Source: a virus. From it: 64,000 nt of DNA. Each line of letters starts with the position of its first letter. Positions within the stretch are counted from its first letter, which is position 1. Where the stretch lies: IMG/VR virus record IMGVR_UViG_3300027985_000700, positions 44,397-108,396 of that record; one strand, written 5' to 3'. The notes below the pieces were generated by a model that had not been told where the DNA came from, did not search any database, and saw only the letters and a program-made list of their open reading frames with translations. Of the stretch, positions 15,289-24,139 are shown piece after piece. Both the position numbers and the translations under genes were made by a program.

Positions 15289-16218
15289 CTATCTTTGTTT
15301 AACTAGTTTTTTGTTTCCAAATGTTTCTAGTGTTTGTGTTGTTTGTATTGGTTCACCATTTTTGTTATAATTTATGTCAACCCACCAAGCTCCTTTTAAA
15401 TTAACCATTCCTTGTTGTCTTGCAAAAGGTGTTTGGTCTAAAATAGCTGGTACTTGAAAACAAGTAACGTCTTGGTATTTCATAAAAAATGCATCGTGGT
15501 AATGTCCCATACATACAATATGTGGTTTTTCATCTTGTGGAATTGACTCTACATATTTTTGTAGTTTATAACTTTTTGCATAAGCCCTTCCACTAGCTCC
15601 GTGAAATAAACGTATTTTTAATTTACCAATTTTTACATCAGCCACGTCACTACCTAAATAAATTAGGTCTTCACGTTGTTTACCTATTGATTTACCAATG
15701 TCATACCCATCGTTTCTAATATGGGTAAAATCATGGTTACCTGCAATAAATAAAGTTTTAATTCCGTCTTCATGTGGATAATTTTGTACAACATAATCTG
15801 TTTGTTGGTCAGCTCCATGAGCTTTCAATTCATATATATGATTTGCTCTATTAGGGTAATAACCATCAGTTATGTCTCCACTATGTAAAACAGTTGTTAT
15901 ACCTTTTTCTTTTGCTTCCTTGTATAAATATCTTAGTATATCTAACCTATCATATTTACTTGCAAGGTGTGTATCACTAATTAACAAAAGAGATTGTTGA
16001 TTTAAAGAATCCAAAGTGTAAATATCATTTACGTTCTTTGGTTTCAATAACTTAACAATTTCTCCGTTAACAATATCATACATTTCTCCGTTGTTTTTTA
16101 ATTCTTGTACTATACCATAAACTTCATAAGTTTCAATACCTAGGTCTTTACTTATTTCAGCTACAGTTTTTTTCTTGTTGATATAATATTTTATTTTATT
16201 TATTTGTTCTTCATTCAT
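15289..16218 (-). CDS. Calcineurin-type metallophosphoesterase with N-terminal HTH
   Basis: 309 residues. Residues 1-45 form a helix-turn-helix-like segment (KKTVAEISKDLGIETYEVYG). Residues about 75-280 carry the metallophosphatase motifs LLLISDTHLA (D-x-H), LHSGDITDG (GD), IAGNHDFTH (GNHD) and VCMGHYHDAFF (GHxH). All metal ligands appear intact. Substrate unknown: nucleotide, RNA end or protein phosphate. Its place between endolysin and baseplate gene suggests late expression. Confidence 0.88.
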   Translation of the reverse strand: MNEEQINKIKYYINKKKTVAEISKDLGIETYEVYGIVQELKNNGEMYDIVNGEIVKLLKPKNVNDIYTLDSLNQQSLLLISDTHLASKYDRLDILRYLYKEAKEKGITTVLHSGDITDGYYPNRANHIYELKAHGADQQTDYVVQNYPHEDGIKTLFIAGNHDFTHIRNDGYDIGKSIGKQREDLIYLGSDVADVKIGKLKIRLFHGASGRAYAKSYKLQKYVESIPQDEKPHIVCMGHYHDAFFMKYQDVTCFQVPAILDQTPFARQQGMVNLKGAWWVDINYNKNGEPIQTTQTLETFGNKKLVKQR

Positions 16219-16249
16219 AGTTAACCCCCATTAACAATCAATTTATATA

Positions 16250-17140
16250 TTATATTTTTTGGATTGATGATTCGTTAAAGAACCCAGTTGTACCTTGGTC
16301 GTTTCCAACTTGGTATGGATATGGTCTTAAAGTTTTACCGTCATTTTCATACCATATATTAAGAATACGTCTTGTCCAACCTATGGCTACTGTATAACCA
16401 GCAGATGTAGATTCTGAACTAGCTGCATAATGTCCTATTATTTTAACATTGTCCCCAATATTAAAACTTGGTTTTGTAACAACAGGTTCTACATAAGGTG
16501 TTAATTCTCCTTCTGCAACCCAACCTAAGCCATTATCAATATTGTAAGGTTTAGTTGTTCCTGCTTTATTGTATGTTTTACTAATTGTACATACAAGGTT
16601 TTGTCTAGTTTGTCCTGCCTTTTCTCCTTTAGCATTTCCGAATAAAGTACCAGTAAATACCATTTTTTGTCCTACACTATATTTTAAAGTAATAGGGTCG
16701 TTATTTACGGGTTGTACAGGTGTAACTACATTATAAATACTTGGTCTAAATGAACCAGCAATACCACTATAAGTAATATTTAAGTATCTTGTGGCGCCTG
16801 GATTTTGGGTTAAGAATAATCCTGTTCCATTACCATTATCTTTAACAAACATTGCAATGTGTGATAAATTAGTAACTGCACAAGGACCTATCCAAATAGC
16901 CCAGTCTCCTGGCTGCATAGCACCAGTGTTTGCTATAAAATGGTTTAATACACCATTATTAGCACGTTTTTCCCATATCGATCTTACATATCCAGTAGGA
17001 GCACATCCGATTGTTGGTATTCCAGTCATTTTACAAAACTTAGCAAATAAATCCCAACATTGTCCTCCATAATAACCATCAACATCAATAACTTGGTTAA
17101 TAGTAGCGTTTATAAAATCTTGAATTTTAATATAATTCAT
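16250..17140 (-). CDS. Endolysin: CHAP domain plus SH3-like wall-binding domains
   Basis: 296 residues. The CHAP domain, residues about 1-137, has the catalytic Cys in YYGGQCWDLF, the His in LSHIAMFV and the Asn in LTQNPG. Residues about 150-296 have two beta-rich SH3-like repeats (KYSVGQKMVFTGTLFGN; SFNIGDNVKIIGHYAASS). It would cleave peptidoglycan cross-bridges or the amide bond. Ribosome site GAAGGTG lies within the end of the upstream gene; next to a holin-like gene. Confidence 0.92.
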   Translation of the reverse strand: MNYIKIQDFINATINQVIDVDGYYGGQCWDLFAKFCKMTGIPTIGCAPTGYVRSIWEKRANNGVLNHFIANTGAMQPGDWAIWIGPCAVTNLSHIAMFVKDNGNGTGLFLTQNPGATRYLNITYSGIAGSFRPSIYNVVTPVQPVNNDPITLKYSVGQKMVFTGTLFGNAKGEKAGQTRQNLVCTISKTYNKAGTTKPYNIDNGLGWVAEGELTPYVEPVVTKPSFNIGDNVKIIGHYAASSESTSAGYTVAIGWTRRILNIWYENDGKTLRPYPYQVGNDQGTTGFFNESSIQKI

Positions 17141-17142
17141 TA

Positions 17143-17295
17143 TTATTCACCTTCTTTTGTTTCTGTAGATTTTTTAGGTACTTCAGGGTTAGCATATTCT
17201 TCAGCTGCTAAACCTTCTGTTCTTTGTACTTCGTCAGGTAATAATCCTTCTAATGTTTCAATAACAGTACCTTCTTCAATTATAATTTCTTCCAT
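17143..17295 (-). CDS. Small acidic protein, 50 aa, lysis module
   Basis: MEEIIIEEGTVIETLEGLLP... ending KSTETKEGE, with GGGAGG before the ATG. Very acidic, no membrane segment. It lies between the holin-like gene and the endolysin with coupled translation. Function unknown. Confidence 0.6.
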   Translation of the reverse strand: MEEIIIEEGTVIETLEGLLPDEVQRTEGLAAEEYANPEVPKKSTETKEGE

Positions 17296-17310
17296 TTTTA
17301 TTTTCCTCCC

Positions 17311-17598
17311 TTATTTATAGTCCAAAGCTTCTTTAACTAAGTTAAATACATTTTGAACAAAATTTGTCATAGCTTTCTTTGTAATAAATATGCGTAATGA
17401 TTTTGGTAACATTTCGTATATAGTATTAACTACATAAGCTAATTTTTCTTGTCCGGCATTACTACCTAATTCTTCTTCAGCTTTTACAATTAAGCTAACA
17501 ATAGTTGGGCGTAAACCTTCTTTTTTTATTTTACAAATTATTCCCACAATAAATAGTAAAACAATAAGTACGGCAAGTATAATAAATAGTGTGTTCAT
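17311..17598 (-). CDS. LL-H-type holin
   Basis: 95 residues with one membrane helix (residues 4-23, LFIILAVLIVLLFIVGIICK), then AEEELGSNAGQEKLAYVVNTIYEMLP, typical of the phage LL-H holin family. Holins permeabilise the membrane at the lysis time. The strong ribosome site AAAAGGAGG and its own promoter (17629-17657) precede the endolysin. Confidence 0.75.
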   Translation of the reverse strand: MNTLFIILAVLIVLLFIVGIICKIKKEGLRPTIVSLIVKAEEELGSNAGQEKLAYVVNTIYEMLPKSLRIFITKKAMTNFVQNVFNLVKEALDYK

Positions 17599-17628
17599 AT
17601 AGTAACCTCCTTTTATTTATATATAATT

Positions 17629-17657
17629 AGTATAACACAAATTGAATAAAAAGTCAA
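17629..17657 (-). promoter_or_regulatory. Promoter of the lysis module
   Basis: Minus strand TTGACT (17657-17652), 17 bases, TATACT (17634-17629) with TGT upstream. The spacer is nearly identical to that of the late promoter at 39158-39186, suggesting shared timing. Confidence 0.85.
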
Positions 17658-17677
17658 GTGTTTTATAAGTATATTTA

Positions 17678-18349
17678 TTAATTTTCAAGATTTAGTAAGT
17701 TACTAATAATTGCTGCCTTTTCATATATTTCACTTTTAATGGTGTCATCCATTTCTTTTGGAGTATATAAGTATTCTACACATATAAACCCAATAACTGT
17801 GTCGTTTTTAGATTTTAAAGCAACACCATATTTAGATTTTACACTTCTTGATGATAAAAATTCATACATTGCAATGTCTTTATTTTTTATTAATCCAATA
17901 CGAGGTAAAAAACAATAACCAGTTTCATCAAGTTGTTGACACCAATAAGACATTAAAGCTCTAAATTGATTTTGAAATTCTGTGATTAAAGGTTTAATGG
18001 ATGTGTTTACAACTTCATTAGTCATACTCATTTTTAAAAATGAATTACCAGCCATATCCACCCCACCATTATGATATCTTACTACTGATACTCTTGATGC
18101 TTTAGTATTTTTTAATAACAGATTTATATTGTCCTTTATTGCAGATTCAACCTCTGTAAATTTTTTATTTTCATCACTTGATAATACGTGTGGTTTATTG
18201 ATTCCATTATCAATTGTAAATTGTAATAGTTTGTCATAATTTTTTTGATTATTTTTGTTGTTCATTATATATTGTAAAATAAGTACCCCAGCACAAACTA
18301 AAGGGGTTCCTACTTCACCTATAAGTTTTAATATTTCTGTTAATGTCAT
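17678..18349 (-). CDS. Membrane-anchored protein with GAF-like domain, 223 aa
   Basis: An N-terminal hydrophobic helix (residues about 12-28, VGTPLVCAGVLILQYIMN) is followed by a coiled linker and a globular part (RVSVVRYHNGGVDMAGNSFL; VIGFICVEYLY) like small sensor domains. It lies between tail fibre and lysis genes. Could be a second holin-like or lysis-timing protein. Function unproven. Confidence 0.6.
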   Translation of the reverse strand: MTLTEILKLIGEVGTPLVCAGVLILQYIMNNKNNQKNYDKLLQFTIDNGINKPHVLSSDENKKFTEVESAIKDNINLLLKNTKASRVSVVRYHNGGVDMAGNSFLKMSMTNEVVNTSIKPLITEFQNQFRALMSYWCQQLDETGYCFLPRIGLIKNKDIAMYEFLSSRSVKSKYGVALKSKNDTVIGFICVEYLYTPKEMDDTIKSEIYEKAAIISNLLNLEN

Positions 18350-18373
18350 ATTTGTATCTCCTGTCTTAACCTG

Positions 18374-19996
18374 TTATGCTATTCTAAGCCATAAATATAT
18401 TTCTTGTACTGGTATTGTAGCACCTGGAATACCACCACTATAGTTTACTTTTTGTCCTATACAATACCACCAACCTGCATTACTACCATCTAAAAGTGCT
18501 TCGGCACTACTACTCTTAGCAATACCACCGTACCAACCATTTGAGTTCATTTGAATTGTAATAGCACTATAACCTGTTACTGTTTCTGCTGCAGCTAATA
18601 ATGGATTTGAAGATTGTCTCCAACGATTATATTTATTACCTTCTCCTGGTATTTCCATCATAAATTCAAAACCACCAAATGAAGTATTTCTAAATTTTTC
18701 TATTAGACCTAAGATAGACCACTTGTAACTTTGAAATGATTGACCTAATTCTGCTAAATCTGTCCACAATACTGTACCATTCATACTATTAGTATAGTAA
18801 ACTTTCATCCAAGTAGCACCACCAAATGTTTTTGTTTCAAAATTAAACATATTTGCCATTAAAGTGTTAATTGATAGTATTCTATTATCTAAATCGGTAG
18901 CATTAGCTGCACTACTTGCATCTACTGTGCTTGTACTACCATAACCATCAATAATTTGTCCAGTTACAGGTAAAACACCCTCTGTATTTTTTGCTTTAAT
19001 AATCCAGTTATCAATTTCAGTTGGCTGAATGTTATTGTGTGCTTCATTGTTACCTATTTGATTCATTGTTAAACTGTGGGAGTGATCATATGAATAAATT
19101 GTTACTCCGCCACCATCTGAATATCCACTACCATTATTATGAATTGAAAATCCTGATGAACCCCAAGGTGTATCGTGGTCAGTTCCTATTGGAACTCTTG
19201 AATTGTTAGCTGAACCTGATGGAGTAAATTTTGGTAGTTGACCAACAGTTAAAGCAACTGTTTCACTACCTAGTTTATTACCTAACGTACCAAAAGTGGC
19301 ATCTCCTTCTTTATACCCTGCAGAAACCCTACCTCTTTTATCAGGTACATTAAATGTTGTACTACCATCACCACTACCATAGGTTGTACCAACTGCAGCA
19401 AATAAATCTGCATATATTGTTCTTGAAACAGCTTGTCCTCTGCACCATAAAAAGTTAGTAGGTAAAACTGTTCCAGCAAAAGGTATTTGACCACCTATTG
19501 GCATACTCTCTAATACAGTATTACTAGTAATTTCAAGATTTCCTGAACCAGTTATATCTTGTCCATTTATAGTTTTTATATTAGAACCACTAACAAGTTT
19601 ATCTTGTTTTTTATCTAACATATATTTAGCACGTCTACCTGTAATAGCTCTTAAGTCACTACCAGTACCAATATCTATTTCTGTTTCAGTTATTTCACTT
19701 AAAGTATTAGCTCCACTAATAACTCCGTCTGTAACTGTAATAGTTACACCGTCAACTTTAACCCCACCTAAGGTAATATCTGAAGCGGTAGGTAAAATAT
19801 ATTTATTTGCCTCTATTTCAATATTATCCAATTTTGTTTTATAATCAGTTGTAAAATCATTACTAGTTAATGACTTGCCAGCTACTTTATCCACTTTACC
19901 ATCTAAACTTGTTTGTAAATCATTTACATTAGCTAGTGGTATTTTTTCAATAATATTTCCATTAGTGTCCACAGTGGCTATTCTTACTCTTGCCAT
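18374..19996 (-). CDS. Tail fibre with phage tail collar domain
   Basis: 540 residues. The N-terminus shows short fibre repeats (VNDLQTSLDGKVDK, ASDITLGGVKVDG). The collar domain, about residues 165-230, is MPIGGQIPFAGTVLPTNFLW...CRGQAVSRTIYADLF...GSGDGSTTFNVPDKRGR, then a His-containing region (SHSLTMNQIGNNEAHNNIQP). It likely mediates surface attachment. The C-terminal about 150 residues are unrecognised. Confidence 0.88.
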   Translation of the reverse strand: MARVRIATVDTNGNIIEKIPLANVNDLQTSLDGKVDKVAGKSLTSNDFTTDYKTKLDNIEIEANKYILPTASDITLGGVKVDGVTITVTDGVISGANTLSEITETEIDIGTGSDLRAITGRRAKYMLDKKQDKLVSGSNIKTINGQDITGSGNLEITSNTVLESMPIGGQIPFAGTVLPTNFLWCRGQAVSRTIYADLFAAVGTTYGSGDGSTTFNVPDKRGRVSAGYKEGDATFGTLGNKLGSETVALTVGQLPKFTPSGSANNSRVPIGTDHDTPWGSSGFSIHNNGSGYSDGGGVTIYSYDHSHSLTMNQIGNNEAHNNIQPTEIDNWIIKAKNTEGVLPVTGQIIDGYGSTSTVDASSAANATDLDNRILSINTLMANMFNFETKTFGGATWMKVYYTNSMNGTVLWTDLAELGQSFQSYKWSILGLIEKFRNTSFGGFEFMMEIPGEGNKYNRWRQSSNPLLAAAETVTGYSAITIQMNSNGWYGGIAKSSSAEALLDGSNAGWWYCIGQKVNYSGGIPGATIPVQEIYLWLRIA

Positions 19997-20008
19997 TATA
20001 CATTCCCC

Positions 20009-20236
20009 CTAAATAGTATTAACATATATAACACCATTTTCAATATTTCCATTTTTAGTTTGTATGGTAGTATTATATGCATATACTTCAGTTAAATTTT
20101 CAATTTCAAAACAATAGGCAATAGCCTGTGTATAAACATCAAATTGTAAATAACATTCTGTGTCATTGTTTTCAAGTACAATATATGCTATGTCTATTTT
20201 AGTGATGTCTGTAAATTTTAAACGATTTCTTGACAT
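20009..20236 (-). CDS. Hypothetical protein, 75 aa, fibre region
   Basis: Start chosen at MSRNRLKFTD because GGAG lies 7 bases upstream; a longer start at 20254 would place the ribosome site inside the gene. Beta-rich, no membrane segment. It lies between two tail fibre genes and may be a small accessory or chaperone. Confidence 0.65.
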   Translation of the reverse strand: MSRNRLKFTDITKIDIAYIVLENNDTECYLQFDVYTQAIAYCFEIENLTEVYAYNTTIQTKNGNIENGVIYVNTI

Positions 20237-20240
20237 ACTA

Positions 20241-21011
20241 TCAACTCCAAACAAATGATGTATCTTGGGTTACTTGACTATTATATATAGTAAGTGCTCC
20301 AGAACTTTGTGTACCTTGCATTACAGTAAAATTGTTAATATAAACATAAGTATCTACATAACCACCACCTGAATTAATACCATAAACGTGTACGTAGCCT
20401 CTATACAACATTCCCCAAGTACCTAGGGTAAAAGATAAATTTGGATATTGGTGTCTTCCATATCTGTTAGCTGTACTAGTAACACCATTAAAATTAATTA
20501 CACCATTACCAGTTCCTTCATAGTCAAAATCTATTCTTACAACTGCCCAAGTACCTGCGTAAACATAGTTCGATGAATAAGAATGATATGCAGTACCACC
20601 ATAATATGTAGTCCATCTAATTCTACCGTCACCTAACCACCAAATTGCCCAACCATTAGTAGTATTACCAAAGTTGGCTACAAGTCTGTCACCGTTAACG
20701 TCCTTAGTACAATAAGCATAGAAATGAAAAGCATTTTGGTTTAAATTATAATTGGAACCAGCTATAGCTCCGTAGGAACCACTTACATTAAAATAAAGTT
20801 GTTTATCGCCATAAGTAGCAGTTAATTTTTTTGTTATAGTTGTTAAATTACCATTACTATCCCGTACTTGTATACGTTGTATGTCTCTTAACACACCATT
20901 TTCATCCAATGCTTTAACGTTAAGACAGTTAGTATCTGTAGTACCAGTGGCTAACTGTCCACGTTGTGTCCCACTAGAATCTTTTAAAATAATGTTACCT
21001 AGTTTTGCCAT
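20241..21011 (-). CDS. Tail fibre/glycan-binding protein with LamG-like fold
   Basis: 256 residues. About 90 N-terminal residues serve as attachment. The rest is Gly/Tyr/Trp-rich (GWAIWWLGDGRIRWTTYYGG; GTWAVVRIDFDYEGTGNGVI), typical of concanavalin A-like lectin sandwiches. It lies directly after the 735-residue fibre gene. Likely receptor binding. Confidence 0.65.
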   Translation of the reverse strand: MAKLGNIILKDSSGTQRGQLATGTTDTNCLNVKALDENGVLRDIQRIQVRDSNGNLTTITKKLTATYGDKQLYFNVSGSYGAIAGSNYNLNQNAFHFYAYCTKDVNGDRLVANFGNTTNGWAIWWLGDGRIRWTTYYGGTAYHSYSSNYVYAGTWAVVRIDFDYEGTGNGVINFNGVTSTANRYGRHQYPNLSFTLGTWGMLYRGYVHVYGINSGGGYVDTYVYINNFTVMQGTQSSGALTIYNSQVTQDTSFVWS

Positions 21012-21023
21012 AATATTCCTCCT

Positions 21024-23231
21024 TTAATATATAAAGTAAATAGTTGAATTAGTTGTACCTGCACTTCCACTAACAACACTAATATTATAACCGTCTATAG
21101 TATCTGCATCCCCTGTTATGCTTGCAGGTAATTTTGAATTACCATTTAATTTTAGTAACTTATTTGGTGCTGAAGATGTAACAACATCCTCTGCTAGAAC
21201 TAAATCAGTAACGTGTTTACCATCAACTGTATCAGCATCTCCTGTTATACTAGTAGGTAATTTAGCATCGTTATCCAATTTAAGTATTTTATTTGCTTCA
21301 GCCACAGTGACAACGTCTGTACTATTAACAAAATCAGCACTACTCTTACCTTCTAAAGTTTGAGCATCACCTGTAATGTCAGCAGGTAATTTAGCATCTG
21401 CGTTTAACTTTAGTAATTTATTTGCCGTTGGGTTTGTAGCAATATCAGATGTAGGTACTTTAGCATTTAATAAATCTGAAATTTGTAAAGAATTAAATAA
21501 ATTATTTGCACTTGGTGTTGAATTACCAATAGAAATACCACTATCTTTTATTACGGAACCAGTTGTACCATCAAATACACATATATTATTGTTTACAGCT
21601 AATTGTGGTCCTACAACTGTTCCTTCTCCACCACCACCTAAAGTAATTGGAGCAAGTAATTCAATAACCTGTAAAATAGCATCTTGTGCTGCAATAGAAC
21701 CACTACCATCAACCATATAAAGTACTACTATATCGTTAGCATTTACATTAAAGTAACAATAACCACTTAAATATGCGTCAGTTTCAGTTTTACTAATTGC
21801 AACAGAGCTAGATGTTGGAATAGTTTGGTATAAAGTACCATCCCTATAAATTCTTAAAAAACTTTCTAAGTTAATAACATCACTACTTGATACATTAATA
21901 GTATAATCAAGTAAATATGTACCTGCTTTTAAAAATTGAGCTCCATGAGCTGATATAGCTGAGATATTAGCTAATTGTAAGTTATCTCCCTGTGTATTAC
22001 TTGATGTATCTAAATCAATGTAACTACCTTCATTTGTTATAGCAACAATGTTGCCATTATATAATGTAATTGTACTTACTTGCCCATCAGTTAATGTTTC
22101 ACTTAATTCAATTCCGTTTCCATAAATATTAGTTTTTAAAAATGAATTAGGGATTAATGCTGGAACGTTTGATAAGTCTTCTATTTTTAAATTAACTGCT
22201 CCTGTATATCCATTTACACTTGAAACATCATCTGTATTATCTTTCTTTTTCCAATTTGTGCCATCATACATAGCAGAGTCACCATTATTAAAAGTTAAGT
22301 CTGCTACAGTACTATAATAACTATTTGTATCACAAGTATAACAATCTCCGGCGTTATTTCCAGTGCTTGGTAGATCCCCACCTGTTGTAGAACCAGCACT
22401 ACCAAAAGTACCTTTAAATTCCATTACACTAACTGGTAATTGGCTTATAGTTAGCTTTCCACCAGCGTCTAACGTTGCTAAACCATTTGCGACACCAACT
22501 AGTGTACTATCTACTTTTCCCGTTTGTAGAGCTTGTATTTGGGTTGTATGTCCAGCTATATTTGTAGTAGCATTATTAACTTGGTCATTAATACTTTCGT
22601 TAATACTTTTTTGATTATCTCCTCTTGCCATTAATGTAGGTGTGTTAGAAGTATTTAAAATACTATAATCACGTAATTGAACTAAGTTTTTTATTGTACT
22701 ACTTGCATATGTTCTTAAATCAGTTACGTTATTAACACTTATCGTAGTTTGTCCATAAGTTAAAGTTGTTTTGTATAAAGGTAAAAAACATTTATTACTA
22801 ATATCAATATCGGTTGGGTAAGTAGGATCAACTGGTTGTGAACTTGGTTCTCCTGTAATAGTTGATATATATATTTCCCTATTGTCCCTATCTACCATTA
22901 AACCAACCATTGCAACTAGTGAATTGTTAACGGTTAATAGTTCCATACAAAATGTTAAATCAATAGTCATATATGGGCTACCATCATTGTTATCTTCAAA
23001 TTTAACAAAGAAACCATACTTGTCACCTATAAAGGCAGAACCTTTACAAATGTTTAATTTTAAACCACTTGTAGCATATAAGTTAAAGTCATTTAATTCT
23101 TCATCTTTTTTTATAACACCACTTGTTATAATAGAACCTAAGTAACTCATAAAATCCAAGTCACTGTAAGGTCTATCAGGTAATTCATCTCCCTTTGATT
23201 GAAAGAAATTGCTATGTTTTCTATATACCAT
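21024..23231 (-). CDS. Tail fibre / upper baseplate protein
   Basis: 735 residues with ATG at 23231, chosen for the AAGGAGG 8 bases upstream. Residues about 1-200 resemble a baseplate-attachment domain (SDLDFMSYLGSIITSGVIKK; KLNICKGSAFIGDKYGFFVK). The centre has a carbohydrate-type beta region. The C-terminus carries three near-identical repeats of the type NKLLKLNGNSKLPASITGDA-DT. Follows Dit, as baseplate fibres do. Confidence 0.75.
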   Translation of the reverse strand: MVYRKHSNFFQSKGDELPDRPYSDLDFMSYLGSIITSGVIKKDEELNDFNLYATSGLKLNICKGSAFIGDKYGFFVKFEDNNDGSPYMTIDLTFCMELLTVNNSLVAMVGLMVDRDNREIYISTITGEPSSQPVDPTYPTDIDISNKCFLPLYKTTLTYGQTTISVNNVTDLRTYASSTIKNLVQLRDYSILNTSNTPTLMARGDNQKSINESINDQVNNATTNIAGHTTQIQALQTGKVDSTLVGVANGLATLDAGGKLTISQLPVSVMEFKGTFGSAGSTTGGDLPSTGNNAGDCYTCDTNSYYSTVADLTFNNGDSAMYDGTNWKKKDNTDDVSSVNGYTGAVNLKIEDLSNVPALIPNSFLKTNIYGNGIELSETLTDGQVSTITLYNGNIVAITNEGSYIDLDTSSNTQGDNLQLANISAISAHGAQFLKAGTYLLDYTINVSSSDVINLESFLRIYRDGTLYQTIPTSSSVAISKTETDAYLSGYCYFNVNANDIVVLYMVDGSGSIAAQDAILQVIELLAPITLGGGGEGTVVGPQLAVNNNICVFDGTTGSVIKDSGISIGNSTPSANNLFNSLQISDLLNAKVPTSDIATNPTANKLLKLNADAKLPADITGDAQTLEGKSSADFVNSTDVVTVAEANKILKLDNDAKLPTSITGDADTVDGKHVTDLVLAEDVVTSSAPNKLLKLNGNSKLPASITGDADTIDGYNISVVSGSAGTTNSTIYFIY

Positions 23232-23232
23232 A

Positions 23233-24138
23233 TTATACACCTCCTTCTGATGATAAATAATTGTTTTTGTATCTAAAGGCAACTACTGGATAATTTTCTC
23301 CAGCGTAATCTTGTACCCCAATAGTATTAGCTCCGGGGTATAATTGAATATACTCGTCAGTAAGATCCATATAAGCAACTAAACTTTTAATATAATTATC
23401 GTTTATATCGTATAAATTAATTGATTCCTTACCAACAGTAGTATTTATATGTACGTATTCATCCTCACCAATTGAATAATCAATCTTTAGATTACTTATT
23501 ACATTCTTGTAAATTCGTGAAATAGCAACTCCACTAGCAGGTCCAAATACATAAATGTCAGGTGACACAGTATAATCACCTTTAACTTCAACTGTATCAA
23601 GATGTCTATCCCAAGAAAAATAAGTAGGTAATGTAAAGTCAAATTTAAAATCTTGTACTTGGTCTCCAAATACTTCCGTAGTATAATCTTGGTCTTTAAA
23701 AAATGGGCTATCACAAACTAATGTAATACTCATTACTTTATAACCAACTACCTTAGTAGATTCAATAATATTATGGGATAAATAACGAGCCTGTGTAGAT
23801 GTAATTTTACCATTTATACCAGTATATGTAACCACTACTTCTCCTATAAATGGGTTTAACAAACTTACTATATCTCTAAAGTATTCATTTGTTTTTTCAT
23901 TACTACCTGTTAAAACATGAATGTTAAAAGATAAAATTCTTTGGTCTGTTGTTATATCAACAGTTTGAGCTCCTTGTTTATATGGAATTTTTTCAGTTAC
24001 ATAATCTACGTTAAAATTTTGAGTAAAACCTGTTAAGTCTGTAACTGCAACTTCTACAGGGTAAATACTATTTTGATATAAATTAGGTACTAACTCTAAT
24101 GAGGAACCATTAGAGTTAGTTATATTTATTTTCCACAT
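23233..24138 (-). CDS. Distal tail protein (Dit)
   Basis: 301 residues. The Sipho_tail-like N-terminus MWKINITNSNGSSLELV has a body with YKQGAQTVDITTDQRILSFN and SLLNPFIGEVVVTYTG, a galectin-like C-terminal half. Dit forms the ring joining tail tube and baseplate. It sits directly after the tape measure, the conserved siphovirus order. Confidence 0.85.
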   Translation of the reverse strand: MWKINITNSNGSSLELVPNLYQNSIYPVEVAVTDLTGFTQNFNVDYVTEKIPYKQGAQTVDITTDQRILSFNIHVLTGSNEKTNEYFRDIVSLLNPFIGEVVVTYTGINGKITSTQARYLSHNIIESTKVVGYKVMSITLVCDSPFFKDQDYTTEVFGDQVQDFKFDFTLPTYFSWDRHLDTVEVKGDYTVSPDIYVFGPASGVAISRIYKNVISNLKIDYSIGEDEYVHINTTVGKESINLYDINDNYIKSLVAYMDLTDEYIQLYPGANTIGVQDYAGENYPVVAFRYKNNYLSSEGGV

Positions 24139-24139
24139 A

